Positions 1 through 9,706 of a DNA stretch of 64,000 bases are shown piece after piece. The translations under genes were made by a program, and so were the position numbers. Numbering within the stretch: the stretch's first letter is position 1; every line of letters starts with the position of its first letter. This stretch comes from SMWC01 sp045561055 (GTDB taxonomy: Bacteria > Pseudomonadota > Gammaproteobacteria > Steroidobacterales > Rariloculaceae), in contig JBJKYL010000003.1 of the NCBI GenBank assembly GCA_045561055.1, forward strand, positions 16,183 to 80,182, written 5' to 3'. The notes under the pieces are model-generated. The model did no database searches. It had not been told where the DNA came from and was given only the letters and a program-made list of their open reading frames with translations.

Positions 1-149
1 ATCCCAATAGCCAGCGAACCCAAAACGTTCACGACGATCGTGCCCCATGGTAGAGCTTCACCGAAGTGCCGAGAAATAATGTTAGCGCACCAATAGCGTC
101 CAATACCTCCAAGCGCGCTACCAAGCCCAATCCATATATAGGTCAACAC
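1..149 (-). CDS. crcB: CrcB/FluC fluoride channel, N-terminal part only
   Basis: The gene runs off the left edge, so only the first 49 codons are present. The reverse strand reads LGSALGGIGRYW soon after the start and then PWGTIVVNVLGSLAIG. These are the glycine-rich first helix with the GGxxGxxxRY signature and the following TxxVN segment of small fluoride-exporting membrane proteins. The start is a GTG at 149-147, preceded by a GGAAGGA-like ribosome site. Family members are about 125 residues and form dual-topology dimers in the inner membrane. The gene is divergent from the FAD-linked dehydrogenase. Recognition is from motifs only. Confidence 0.85.
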   Translation of the reverse strand, partial: MLTYIWIGLGSALGGIGRYWCANIISRHFGEALPWGTIVVNVLGSLAIG

Positions 150-277
150 GCTACCATCCTTCCGGGAATGCCCTCCTCTTGATTTTCGAAGTTATAGCTA
201 TAGTAACGTGCAGTTGTATCCAGAACCATGCGACTATCGACTACGGAGGAGTAGATTCGGGCATTTAAGGTTGAGAG

Positions 278-1696
278 ATGACAGCTAATAGAGATACCGC
301 GCTCGCAGAAATTGCCAAGATCGTAGGACCAAGTGGTATTGTTGATCCAACGGACGCGGAGGCATTGCTCTTAGATGAGCGAGCCCTTTTTCGTGGCGAG
401 GCGGCGCTCATCGTACGCCCAGCTTCTACTACTGAGTGCTCTGATGTGATGAAGGTTTGCAGTAGAGCATCGATCGGTGTTGTTCCGCAGGGAGGTAATA
501 CTGGTTATTGTGGTGGCGCAACACCATTCGATTCATCGAATCAGATTCTGCTGAATCTCTCGCGCATGAACCGCATTCGGGAGGTTGATTCCGTTGATTT
601 CACTATGACCGTTGAAGCCGGGCTAGTGTTAAGGAATGTGCAGTTACTGGCTGAGGAGCAGGGACTCTTCTTCCCCTTGAGCCTAGGATCCGAAGGCTCT
701 TGTCAGATCGGGGGCAATCTTGCGACAAATGCCGGTGGTCTGGCCGTTCTTCGGTACGGGTCAGCTCGTGACCTTGTGTTAGGCCTCGAGGTTGTCCTGC
801 CGAGCGGCGAGGTCTTGTCAAACCTGAAGGGGCTGCGCAAGGACAACACGGGTTACAATCTCAACGGAATATTTCTTGGTGCGGAAGGCACGTTAGGGAT
901 TATTACCGCAGCAGTTCTAAAGCTATTCGCAGCGCCCCGTAGTCGTCAATCGGCTTGGGTTGCCGTACGCGATATTGGGGCAGCGTGCAGCCTTCTTGCC
1001 CGGGCACGCCGCGAGAGTTGCGATCAGGTTTTATCTGCGGAGTACATTTCTCGAGCCTCGCTGAATCTTGTTTTTGAGAATCTGGTCGAATGCCGTGATC
1101 CACTGGAGTCGTCCTATAATCACTACGTCTTGCTCGAACTCGCGTCCGCTGAGGCTGATTTTGCGCTGCGCGCGGTGCTGGAGCGTATTCTCGAGACGGC
1201 TCTTGAGGACGGTGAGATAGAGGATGGCGTAATCGCGAATTCGGGGCGACAGCGTGATGCGTTCTGGGCCCTTCGTGAAGGTATTCCGGAAGCCGAAAAA
1301 CGCAGCGGACGGTCTGTAAAACACGACATCTCAGTTAGAGTGTCTCAGATTCCGGCATTTATTAAGGAGGCTGAAGGGATGCTGGAAAATTTGCCGCCGC
1401 ATTGTGTATCCGTATTTGGTCATATCGGTGACGGTAACCTCCATTATAATTTGCTCCCTCCTAAAGGAGCGGATGTACAAGCATTTGCTGATGGTCCTGC
1501 CCAAGAGATAACTAGCGCGATCTACAATCTTGTGGACCGGTTAGGTGGAAGTTTCAGTGCTGAGCATGGCGTCGGGATTCTTAAACGGGGTGAGCTCGAG
1601 CTCTTCACTCCAACGGTAGCGCTCGAGTTGATGCTTTCGTTAAAAAACACCCTAGATCCAAAGGGGATAATGAATCCTGGCAAGATATTTAGTTGA
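278..1696 (+). CDS. FAD-linked D-2-hydroxyacid dehydrogenase (D-2-hydroxyglutarate/D-lactate dehydrogenase type)
   Basis: This 472-residue protein has the two-part layout of the VAO/PCMH flavoprotein family. An FAD-binding half (about residues 40-220) carries PQGGNTGYCGG near residue 70, the loop that holds the pyrophosphate. A C-terminal FAD-oxidase half carries HIGDGNLHYN near 382 and EHGVGILKRGEL near 429, whose histidines and acids bind the metal in the active site. It ends in the typical MNPGKIF. Such enzymes oxidise D-2-hydroxyglutarate, D-lactate or glycolate and pass electrons to the respiratory chain or an electron-transfer flavoprotein. The exact substrate cannot be read from the sequence. 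It appears monocistronic, with 135 bases before the next gene. Confidence 0.88.
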   Translation: MTANRDTALAEIAKIVGPSGIVDPTDAEALLLDERALFRGEAALIVRPASTTECSDVMKVCSRASIGVVPQGGNTGYCGGATPFDSSNQILLNLSRMNRIREVDSVDFTMTVEAGLVLRNVQLLAEEQGLFFPLSLGSEGSCQIGGNLATNAGGLAVLRYGSARDLVLGLEVVLPSGEVLSNLKGLRKDNTGYNLNGIFLGAEGTLGIITAAVLKLFAAPRSRQSAWVAVRDIGAACSLLARARRESCDQVLSAEYISRASLNLVFENLVECRDPLESSYNHYVLLELASAEADFALRAVLERILETALEDGEIEDGVIANSGRQRDAFWALREGIPEAEKRSGRSVKHDISVRVSQIPAFIKEAEGMLENLPPHCVSVFGHIGDGNLHYNLLPPKGADVQAFADGPAQEITSAIYNLVDRLGGSFSAEHGVGILKRGELELFTPTVALELMLSLKNTLDPKGIMNPGKIFS

Positions 1697-1831
1697 AAGA
1701 AGTCTGGGCGAAAAACAAAGCGTTGATCAGTATCCGAACAAGCACCGCATAGTCATGGTTTATTGGCTACCGTCGCACGAGATCATCCTATGCTAAGCTT
1801 GCTCGCCTTTGTTCAAGACACAGGGTAGTGG

Positions 1832-2185
1832 ATGAGCACCCAGCCGATTTATAAAGTGATTTTCATGAACCAGGGAAAGGTTTTTGAGATTTACGCGCGG
1901 AGCGTAGGACATGGCTCGCTTTTCGGATTCGTAGAGGTTGAGGAGTTGATCTTCGGGGCGCGTTCGACGGTCGTCGTTGACCCGTCCGAGGAACGCATTC
2001 AGAGTGAATTCTCTGGTGTCAGTCGAACCTATCTTCCATTGCACTCCATCGTACGGATTGATGAAGTTGAAAAACAGGGTGTGAGTAAGGTGACGTCCGC
2101 AGAGGGCAGTAACGTGGCGCAATTTCCTATGCAGATGTACCCGCCATCTGGTGAAGGTGGTAAAGGCGGTTCAGGGGACAAGTGA
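1832..2185 (+). CDS. DUF1820 family protein
   Basis: A 117-residue protein of the DUF1820 family, recognised by YKVIFMNQGKVFEIYARSV at the N-terminus, GFVEVEELIFG in the middle and LHSIVRIDEVEKQG near residue 80. No enzymatic motif, signal peptide or membrane segment is visible. The last 20 or so residues are rich in glycine and lysine and look disordered. The family is widespread in Gammaproteobacteria and has no established function. The stop codon lies 4 bases before the GTG start of the MBL-fold gene, so the two are probably co-transcribed. Confidence 0.85.
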   Translation: MSTQPIYKVIFMNQGKVFEIYARSVGHGSLFGFVEVEELIFGARSTVVVDPSEERIQSEFSGVSRTYLPLHSIVRIDEVEKQGVSKVTSAEGSNVAQFPMQMYPPSGEGGKGGSGDK

Positions 2186-2189
2186 TTAC

Positions 2190-2957
2190 GTGACGCTTCG
2201 ATTTGCGTCCTTAGGCAGTGGTAGCCGTGGTAACTCACTGCTCATAGAGCTTAATGAAACGCTCCTTATGGTTGACTGCGGCTTGAGTCTGAAAGCCGTT
2301 GAGGAGCGGTTGTCTATTTTGGGAAGAACTCCGCTCGACGTAACCGCGCTCTTGGTGACCCATGAGCATGCGGATCACATCCAAGGAGTCGCTCGGTTTG
2401 CGCGTCGTTATAACACGCCTGTTTGGATGACACCTGGCACGGCTTCTACCAAGGCGACGAAAGGGATATCGCGGACCCATTCGCTCAACTGTCATCGCGA
2501 GTTCAAAATTGGAGAGATTGCCGTGCAGCCTTTTCCAGTGCCCCACGACGCCCGAGAGCCATGCCAGTTCGCTTTTACCGGTGCGGGTCGTCGGCTTGGT
2601 GTGCTCACCGATACGGGGCATATCACGTCGCATATTGTAGACCGGTTGACCGGCTGTGACGCGGTTGCGTTAGAGGCTAATCATGATCCAGAAGCATTAC
2701 GTCGCGGACCGTATCCCGACTCCGTAAAACAACGCGTCGCGTCGTCTTTGGGTCATCTGAACAACTCACAGGCTGCGGAACTTGTTGAGATAGTGGGGCA
2801 CTCGGAGCTGCAATGGGTTGTTGCTCTGCATATAAGTAAACAAAATAATTCGAGCGATGCTGTTCGCCAGGCTTTGACTCCAATGCTAACGCGGAACGAG
2901 CAGTCCTTGTATTTGGCTGAGCAAGACACCCCGAGCCAATGGTTGGAGATTGTCTGA
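2190..2957 (+). CDS. MBL-fold metal-dependent hydrolase (YycJ/WalJ-like)
   Basis: A 255-residue metallo-beta-lactamase-fold protein. It begins VTLRFASLGSGSRGNSLLIE, has the zinc-binding motif THEHADH at about residues 57-63, and VLTDTGH near 145. The GSGSRGN opening is typical of the YycJ/WalJ-like branch, cytoplasmic hydrolases or nucleases linked in other bacteria to cell-wall or DNA-repair roles; the substrate is unknown. An upstream in-frame ATG at 2151 would overlap DUF1820 by 35 bases. I prefer the GTG at 2190 because homology starts there and AGGGGA lies just upstream. Only 3 bases separate its stop from purL, so the three genes probably form one transcript. Confidence 0.85.
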   Translation: MTLRFASLGSGSRGNSLLIELNETLLMVDCGLSLKAVEERLSILGRTPLDVTALLVTHEHADHIQGVARFARRYNTPVWMTPGTASTKATKGISRTHSLNCHREFKIGEIAVQPFPVPHDAREPCQFAFTGAGRRLGVLTDTGHITSHIVDRLTGCDAVALEANHDPEALRRGPYPDSVKQRVASSLGHLNNSQAAELVEIVGHSELQWVVALHISKQNNSSDAVRQALTPMLTRNEQSLYLAEQDTPSQWLEIV

Positions 2958-2960
2958 GTC

Positions 2961-5900
2961 ATGGCTATGCTACAGCTGCTCGGACCGAAAGCTGAAACCG
3001 AGTTTCGGCTGCAACGTCTGAGCCGACAACTCACTAGTCGCTGCGCTGCAGTGTGTGGTGTCACAGTTCGCTACCTTCACTTCGTCCATGCCGAGCGTAA
3101 TTTGACGGAAATAGAGCTTGCCACTCTCGATGCACTGTTAACCTATGGTAGCGAGGCTGAGCAGGTCGATAGCGGTCACAAGATCGTCGTCGTTCCCCGT
3201 CTCGGTACTATATCCCCATGGGCTTCGAAGGCCACCGACATTGCACAGATATGTGGTGTTCCCGTTCATCGTTTGGAACGAGGTCGCTTGTACATTCTCA
3301 ATGTTTCCTCTTCGATTTCTATGGAGGAGACCGAACTACTTTTACCTCTCTTGCACGATCGAATGACCGAGTCCGTGTTGACCGAGTCAGTCGTGGAAGA
3401 GTTGCTCTTTGCAGAGCATCAACCGCTGCCACTGATGCGGATTGCGTTACAGAAGAACGGCGCTAAGGCACTTTCAGATGTAAATTCTGAGCTCGGTCTG
3501 GCATTGTCAAAGGATGAGATCGATTATCTAGCGACACAATTCCTTGCGTTGCAGCGTGACCCCACTGATGTGGAACTCATGATGTTTGCGCAGGCAAATT
3601 CGGAGCATTGCCGGCATAAGGTCTTCAACGCCGATTGGTTTATCGATGGACAGTCTGCGAGTCGTAGCTTGTTTCAGATGATAAAGAATACGCATGCGCA
3701 TGCACCTACGGGGGTATTGTCGGCCTATTCGGATAATGCAGCCGTGGTTTCTGGTGCCGAAGCCGCATGGTTCTGTGCTGATCCGGAAACCCACGTCTAT
3801 GGTTCCTGGCACGAGCCCGCACATCTCGTGATGAAGGTTGAGACGCATAATCATCCAACAGCTATTTCTCCGTTTCCGGGTGCGGCAACCGGTTCCGGTG
3901 GGGAGATCCGGGACGAAGGTGCTACCGGTAGGGGGGCGAAACCAAAAGCTGGGTTGACCGGTTTCACAGTTTCCCATCTCCAGGTGCCTGATTGGACTCA
4001 GCCATGGGAGTGCGCGAGCGTGGGTTATCCCGAGCGGATTGCAAGTTCGCTGCAGATAATGCTCGATGGGCCTATCGGCGGAGCACAGTTTAATAACGAG
4101 TTTGGCCGCCCAAACCTAGCCGGTTATTTTCGAACATGTCTGCTTGAATGCGAGGGGCAGTGGCGCGGCTATCACAAGCCGATCATGATAGCGGGCGGCG
4201 TCGGTAACATACGTGGCGGCGATATTGATAAGCTCGAAGTGCCGCAGGGTTCGAAGCTCATCGTGCTCGGCGGCCCGGCGATGCTCATCGGGTTGGGTGG
4301 TGGTGCAGCTTCTTCACAGGGTAGTGGTTCGGCCGAAGCAGATCTAGATTTTGCATCAGTTCAGCGCGGTAATCCGGAAATGCAGCGGCGAGCACAGGAA
4401 GTCATCGATACCTGTTGGGCGCTAGGTAGTAGGAACCCGATTTTGTCTATCCACGACATCGGTGCCGGCGGCCTCTGTAACGCCGTACCAGAGATTGTCG
4501 ATCAGAGCCATCGCGGTGCCGTTATCCAGCTTAGAGACGTGCCCAACGACGAGCCCGGTATGACGCCGATGGAGCTATGGTGCAACGAATCGCAGGAACG
4601 CTACATGATTGCTGTCGCTGCTGACGATGTTACGATTTTTTCAGCGATCTGCGAGCGTGAGCGATGCCCATACGCTGTTATCGGCGAGTTCACCGAGCAG
4701 CGAGACTTCAGAGTTTTCGATACGAATTTCGGCAACGAGCCGGTTGCGATGCCAATGGATGTCTTGTTTGGCAAGCCGCCGAAGATGACGCGAGAGACTA
4801 ATCCCAAAAAATTAGAGCCGCGCGATTGGGACTGGTCCGATATATCTCTCGAGGTTGCTGTTCAGCAGGTGCTATCTTTTCCTGCAGTCGCGGATAAGTC
4901 ATTTCTGATTCACATCGGTGATCGCAGCGTCGGTGGTCTTGTAGCGCGGGATCAGCTGGTCGGTCCGTGGCAGATACCCGTAAGCGACGTTGCCGTTACT
5001 AACGCCAGCTACACCGGATATACCGGTGAGGCGATGGCGATGGGTGAGCGTACTCCGGTCGCGATTTATGCAGGACCGGCGTCGGCCCGCCTTGCCGTTG
5101 CTGAGTCGATTACTAATATTGCTGCTTCAGATGTAGCAAGTTTGTCAGACGTGCGCCTCTCTGCAAATTGGATGGCGGCGGCAGGACACGATGACGATGA
5201 TTATGCCCTCTTCGAGATGGTACAAGCTGTAGGAATGGATCTTTGTCCTGCTCTGGGTGTTGCGATCCCAGTAGGGAAGGATTCCCTATCTATGCGTACT
5301 ACCTGGCAGGACAATGGTGAGGAGAGCTCTGTGACGGCTCCTGTTTCGTTGATTGTCTCTGCATTCGCTCCGGTGCTAGATACGCGCCGTACCTTAACGC
5401 CTGAATTACGGCTGGACGTAGGCGAGACTGTTTTACTGCTACTCGATGTCTCTGGTGGTAAGCAGCGCCTTGGGGGATCTGCATTGGCGCAGAGTTTTAA
5501 TGAGTTCGGCGGCGTTCCTCCAGATCTAGACGATCCTCAGACCATGCTGAATTTCTTCGCTGCGCAAAGGGCACTTCGAAGTAGGGATCTCATTCTTGCC
5601 TATCACGATAGAGCGGACGGAGGGCTTTTCATTGCACTAGTCGAAATGGCCTTTGCGGCCCGTGCCGGACTTGAAATCGAAGTGCCTGCATTTGTAGAGG
5701 ATGTAATCAGCTATCTATTCGCCGAGGAATTGGGCGTCGTTATCCAGGTCAGGGTTGAAGATCTTGACGATGTGCTCAGCGTACTGAGCGTCAATGGTAT
5801 GAATCGTTCACAAATCGTTGCGAGCGTTGCTACTCATGGCAACATTCGGATTCGCCGTGGCCAAGAGGAACTATTTAAAGCGCCTCGCGTCCGACTGCAT

Positions 5901-6830
5901 CGATACTGGTCGGAACTCAGCTATCGGATGCAGGCTTTACGAGATGATCCCGAATGTGCGCAGGAAGCGTATGACGCGATTCTCGACGATAACGATCCGG
6001 GCTTGAACGTGGATCTGAGCTTTGAACTACCAAAACTCAGGTCGTTGTCGCAAGACGTTCGACCGAAAGTCGCGATACTGCGCGAGCAGGGCGTGAATAG
6101 CCAACGAGAGATGGCGGCGGCCTTCGACCGAGCTAGTTTTGAAGCACATGACGTGCATATGACGGATCTTCTATCGGGTAAAACTTCGCTTGCGGATTAT
6201 CGTGGCGTTGTTGCGTGCGGGGGATTTTCCTACGGTGATGTGCTGGGTGCGGGCGGAGGCTGGGCGAAGTCGATTCTCTATAGCGACGTTGCTCGCAACC
6301 AATTTCTCGAGCACTTCGCTCGCGAAGATGCGTTTGTACTCGGTGTATGTAATGGGTGCCAGATGCTAGCGGCACTGAAGGAACTGATTCCTGGTACTAA
6401 TCACTGGCCGAGATTCGTGCGTAATCGTTCGGATCAGTTTGAAGCACGTTTATCTCTGGTGAGGATTGAACCAAGTTCGTCGGTATTGCTAAGGGATATG
6501 GCAGGTTCGCGATTACCAATCGTAACTTCGCACGGCGAAGGTCGCGCTGAGTTTACGTCGGAAGATGCGTTGCTGCGCGCGAACCGAGAACTTGCAGTTA
6601 TTCGTTACGTTGATAATTATGGCGAGAAAGCGCGGCAGTATCCTGCAAATCCTAACGGTTCGCCGTTGGGGCTAGCCGGACTTACAAACGCGGATGGCCG
6701 CGTGACAATCATGATGCCGCACCCGGAACGCGTCTTTCGTACTGTGCAGCATTCATGGCATCCAGCAGATTGGGGTGAGAATTCGCCTTGGCAGAAATTG
6801 TTTGCAAATGCGCGCGAGTGGGTTGGTTAG
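2961..6830 (+). CDS. purL: phosphoribosylformylglycinamidine synthase (fused large form)
   Basis: A 1289-residue FGAM synthase of the large single-chain type found in Gammaproteobacteria (about 1295 in E. coli). It converts FGAR, glutamine and ATP to FGAM in step 4 of purine synthesis. The N-terminal PurS-like domain is followed by a linker containing FAQANSEHCRHK. Two ATPase half-domains follow, the first with KVETHNHPTAISPFPGAATG. From about residue 1034 there is a class I glutamine amidotransferase with nucleophile C1130 in GVCNGCQM and H1254/E1256 in MPHPER. All catalytic residues are present. It is the last gene of the run starting at DUF1820 and converges on ettA. Confidence 0.97.
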   Translation: MAMLQLLGPKAETEFRLQRLSRQLTSRCAAVCGVTVRYLHFVHAERNLTEIELATLDALLTYGSEAEQVDSGHKIVVVPRLGTISPWASKATDIAQICGVPVHRLERGRLYILNVSSSISMEETELLLPLLHDRMTESVLTESVVEELLFAEHQPLPLMRIALQKNGAKALSDVNSELGLALSKDEIDYLATQFLALQRDPTDVELMMFAQANSEHCRHKVFNADWFIDGQSASRSLFQMIKNTHAHAPTGVLSAYSDNAAVVSGAEAAWFCADPETHVYGSWHEPAHLVMKVETHNHPTAISPFPGAATGSGGEIRDEGATGRGAKPKAGLTGFTVSHLQVPDWTQPWECASVGYPERIASSLQIMLDGPIGGAQFNNEFGRPNLAGYFRTCLLECEGQWRGYHKPIMIAGGVGNIRGGDIDKLEVPQGSKLIVLGGPAMLIGLGGGAASSQGSGSAEADLDFASVQRGNPEMQRRAQEVIDTCWALGSRNPILSIHDIGAGGLCNAVPEIVDQSHRGAVIQLRDVPNDEPGMTPMELWCNESQERYMIAVAADDVTIFSAICERERCPYAVIGEFTEQRDFRVFDTNFGNEPVAMPMDVLFGKPPKMTRETNPKKLEPRDWDWSDISLEVAVQQVLSFPAVADKSFLIHIGDRSVGGLVARDQLVGPWQIPVSDVAVTNASYTGYTGEAMAMGERTPVAIYAGPASARLAVAESITNIAASDVASLSDVRLSANWMAAAGHDDDDYALFEMVQAVGMDLCPALGVAIPVGKDSLSMRTTWQDNGEESSVTAPVSLIVSAFAPVLDTRRTLTPELRLDVGETVLLLLDVSGGKQRLGGSALAQSFNEFGGVPPDLDDPQTMLNFFAAQRALRSRDLILAYHDRADGGLFIALVEMAFAARAGLEIEVPAFVEDVISYLFAEELGVVIQVRVEDLDDVLSVLSVNGMNRSQIVASVATHGNIRIRRGQEELFKAPRVRLHRYWSELSYRMQALRDDPECAQEAYDAILDDNDPGLNVDLSFELPKLRSLSQDVRPKVAILREQGVNSQREMAAAFDRASFEAHDVHMTDLLSGKTSLADYRGVVACGGFSYGDVLGAGGGWAKSILYSDVARNQFLEHFAREDAFVLGVCNGCQMLAALKELIPGTNHWPRFVRNRSDQFEARLSLVRIEPSSSVLLRDMAGSRLPIVTSHGEGRAEFTSEDALLRANRELAVIRYVDNYGEKARQYPANPNGSPLGLAGLTNADGRVTIMMPHPERVFRTVQHSWHPADWGENSPWQKLFANAREWVG

Positions 6831-6931
6831 AGCAGTTGGGCGGATTTAGTGCAAACGGCGCGTTAATCTTTTTAGATAGCCTAGGTTGCTAGTTCGTCGG
6901 AGAGAAAAGGCAGCGGGGCGATATTCTCGAA

Positions 6932-8605
6932 CTATGTCGACAGGCGTTTGTATCGGAGTCGGTGTGGTTGATCGGCGTCGTGACCCTTGCGCCGTTTGAG
7001 ATCCTCGGAGTAGTCCGCGTAGTTGCCCTGGAAGTATACGACCTCGCCGTCACCTTCAAAGGCGAGAATATGAGTCGCGATTCGATCGAGGAACCAACGA
7101 TCATGTGAGATGATGACGGCGCATCCGGGAAATGCTAGTAGTGCGGTTTCGAGAGCGCGCAAGGTTTCGACATCCAGATCGTTGGTCGGCTCATCGAGAA
7201 ATATCACGTTACCGCCTGCCCGCAGGACCTTGGCGAGGTGTACTCGGTTACGTTCTCCGCCGGATAATAAGCCGATTTTCTTTTGTTGCTCTGGTCCGCG
7301 GAAGTTGAAGCGCCCGACATAGGCTCGAGACGGCGTCTCGTAGCTACCGATCGTTAGCATGTCCTGCCCATCTGAAATTTCTTCCCAGATCGTTTTGTCG
7401 TCGTCAAGTACGTCCCTAGACTGATCTGCGTATACCAACTGGGCTGAGTCGCCGATTCTAATTGTGCCTTCGTTAGCTATTTCCTGGCCGACGAGCATGC
7501 GGAATAACGTGGTTTTGCCTGCGCCGTTAGGGCCGATGACGCCGACGATACCACCTGGGGGGAGGCTGAACTCCAGGTTCTCGAACAATACTTTTTCGCC
7601 AAAGGCTTTTCGTACGCCGGATGCTTCTATAACGAGATCACCCAGGCGAGGTCCAGGTGGAATGTATATCTCGTTTGTCTCGTTACGCGTCTGAAATTCT
7701 TTTGAATTGAGTTCATCGAATCGTTGTAGTCGCGCTTTTGCCTTCGCTTGGCGGGCCTTCGGATTCGTCCGAACCCATTCGAGTTCCGCTTTGACTGTCT
7801 TTTGATGGGCGGCTTCGCGTTTTTCCTCAATTTTAAATCGGGCATCTTTTTGTTCTAGCCAGGACGAGTAGTTGCCTTCCCACGGTATGCCGTATCCGCG
7901 ATCCAATTCGAGAATCCAGCCGGCTACGTTATCCAGAAAGTACCTGTCGTGGGTGACCGCCATGACGGTCCCGGAGTATTCGGCAAGAAAACGCTCGAGC
8001 CAGGCTACGGACTCTGCGTCAAGATGATTAGTTGGTTCGTCAAGCAAAAGCATATCCGGTTCCGCAAGCAGAAGACGGCAAAGTGCGACTCGACGGCGCT
8101 CGCCCCCTGATAAAGACTTCACATCTGCGTCCCAGGGAGGAAGGCGTAGGGCGTCGGCAGCGATTTCCAGCTTTCTGTCGATTTCCCAGCCACCGGAAGA
8201 GTCAAGGGCGTCTTGTAATTTTCCCTGTTCAGTTAGGAGGGCAGACATCTCTTCGTCTTCAAGAGGTTCCGAGAACCGGTCGCTGATGGCATTGAATCTA
8301 TCTACTAGCGCGATTATTTCGCGGATGCCATCTTCGACGTTGCCGCGCACGTCCTTGTTAGCGTCGAGTTCCGGTTCCTGCGACAAAAAGCCGATTTTGA
8401 TTCCTGGTTGCGGTCGAGCTTGTCCGTCGAATTCAGGATCCACTCCTGCCATGATCCGCAGTAGGGTAGATTTTCCCGCGCCGTTTAGCCCGAGGACCCC
8501 GATTTTAGCGCCAGGGAAGAAACTTAGGCTGATATCGCGGAGAATGAATCGTTTTGGTGATACAACCTTGGAAAGTTGGTTCGTGGTATAGATATATTGA
8601 GCCAC
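6932..8605 (-). CDS. ettA: energy-dependent translational throttle protein EttA (ABC-F ATPase)
   Basis: A soluble ABC-F protein of 557 residues (E. coli EttA is 555). Two nucleotide-binding domains are visible: Walker A GLNGAGKST and GPNGAGKT, signature LSGGERRRVAL and LSGGERNRVHL, Walker B LLLDEPTNHLD and IFLDEPTNDLD. The inter-domain linker is rich in Lys, Arg and Glu. EttA binds the ribosomal E site and gates the first peptide bond according to the ATP/ADP ratio. The open frame extends up to an ATG at 8665, but family homology begins at VAQYIYTT. I therefore take the GTG at 8605, which has CAGGG six bases before it. The gene is divergent from the HDAC-like gene. Confidence 0.95.
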   Translation of the reverse strand: MAQYIYTTNQLSKVVSPKRFILRDISLSFFPGAKIGVLGLNGAGKSTLLRIMAGVDPEFDGQARPQPGIKIGFLSQEPELDANKDVRGNVEDGIREIIALVDRFNAISDRFSEPLEDEEMSALLTEQGKLQDALDSSGGWEIDRKLEIAADALRLPPWDADVKSLSGGERRRVALCRLLLAEPDMLLLDEPTNHLDAESVAWLERFLAEYSGTVMAVTHDRYFLDNVAGWILELDRGYGIPWEGNYSSWLEQKDARFKIEEKREAAHQKTVKAELEWVRTNPKARQAKAKARLQRFDELNSKEFQTRNETNEIYIPPGPRLGDLVIEASGVRKAFGEKVLFENLEFSLPPGGIVGVIGPNGAGKTTLFRMLVGQEIANEGTIRIGDSAQLVYADQSRDVLDDDKTIWEEISDGQDMLTIGSYETPSRAYVGRFNFRGPEQQKKIGLLSGGERNRVHLAKVLRAGGNVIFLDEPTNDLDVETLRALETALLAFPGCAVIISHDRWFLDRIATHILAFEGDGEVVYFQGNYADYSEDLKRRKGHDADQPHRLRYKRLST

Positions 8606-8680
8606 GGAGCCCTGGATCCTTTTGGCGGAGGCGGGATTATCAAGCAAAGCGCTTGGCGTTGCCATACGAAGGAGTAATTA

Positions 8681-9643
8681 GTGACTGAACAAGTACTCGT
8701 AATCTGCGGGGATGACCTCGCCACCTACGGCTTTCCGGACGGCCATCCGTTTGGGCCTGATCGGCACGACGCTTTCCTTGCAGAACTCGATCAATCGGCC
8801 AAATCCGCCGAAATTGTTCGCCGTCCTCCACGTTTGGCGACTCCGGAGGAGGTCGAGTACTTTCATACGCGCGAGTATGTCGAATTCGTCCGCTCCTACT
8901 CGGAACAAGGCCATGGTTATTTAGACGGTGGCGATACGCCTGCCTATCCTGGTGTCTTCGAGGCTGCGTCCTATGTAGTCGGCGGAACATTAGAGGCACT
9001 GGCCGAGATCATGGAGGGCTCTATCCGATGCGCGTTCGTTCCGATCGGTGGCCTACATCATGCAGCCAGAGGAAGGGCGGCAGGATTTTGTGTATTTAAT
9101 GATTGTGGTGTTGCGATTGAAGCGGCTATGAATCTTTACGGTATTGAGAGGCTCGCTTATGTTGATATCGACGCGCACCATGGTGACGGTGTGTTTTACG
9201 GATTCGAAGATGATCCGAGAGTAATGTTTGCAGATATTCATGAGGACGGACGTTATCTATACCCGGGTACCGGTAGCCGAAGCGAAACCGGACGCGGAGT
9301 AGCCCAGGGAACCAAGCTAAATATCCCCATGCCCCCCTCTTCCGACGACACGGCATTTCTTGCCGCTTGGGCAGAGGTTGAGGCCTACTTGGCAGAAAAT
9401 CCGCCTCAACTGCTGTTACTGAACTGCGGCGCCGATTCTCTGGCTGGGGATCCGATCACTCACCTTGCATATAGTGAGAACGCGCATGGGCATGCGGCAA
9501 CGCGGTTGCGCGAGCTGGCAGAAGAATATTGTGAAGGACGCGTGCTGGGAATGGGTGGTGGCGGTTACGATCGAACGAATCTTGCACGTGCCTGGACACG
9601 TTCGGTTGAAGGTTTCGTAGACGCCACTTCCGCGTTATTGTAA
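8681..9643 (+). CDS. histone deacetylase family protein (acetylpolyamine amidohydrolase/AcuC-like)
   Basis: A 320-residue member of the arginase/deacetylase superfamily. Active-site motifs are GGLHHAARGRAAGFCVFND, the zinc and charge-relay segment DIDAHHGDGV, NCGADSLAGDP and GMGGGGYDRTNLARAW. These supply the two Asp and one His zinc ligands and the general-base histidines. Bacterial members remove acyl groups from acetyl-lysine, acetylpolyamines or acetoin-pathway proteins; the substrate here is unknown. The start is GTG at 8681, 8 bases after GAAGGAG. It diverges from ettA over 75 bases, which must hold both promoters, and is followed 63 bases later by glyA. Confidence 0.85.
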   Translation: MTEQVLVICGDDLATYGFPDGHPFGPDRHDAFLAELDQSAKSAEIVRRPPRLATPEEVEYFHTREYVEFVRSYSEQGHGYLDGGDTPAYPGVFEAASYVVGGTLEALAEIMEGSIRCAFVPIGGLHHAARGRAAGFCVFNDCGVAIEAAMNLYGIERLAYVDIDAHHGDGVFYGFEDDPRVMFADIHEDGRYLYPGTGSRSETGRGVAQGTKLNIPMPPSSDDTAFLAAWAEVEAYLAENPPQLLLLNCGADSLAGDPITHLAYSENAHGHAATRLRELAEEYCEGRVLGMGGGGYDRTNLARAWTRSVEGFVDATSALL

Positions 9644-9706
9644 CAGATGTACAATGCGCTTCCTCCAACCGTGCACCGCTAGCCTCTTGGGTATCCGATA
9701 CTGACT

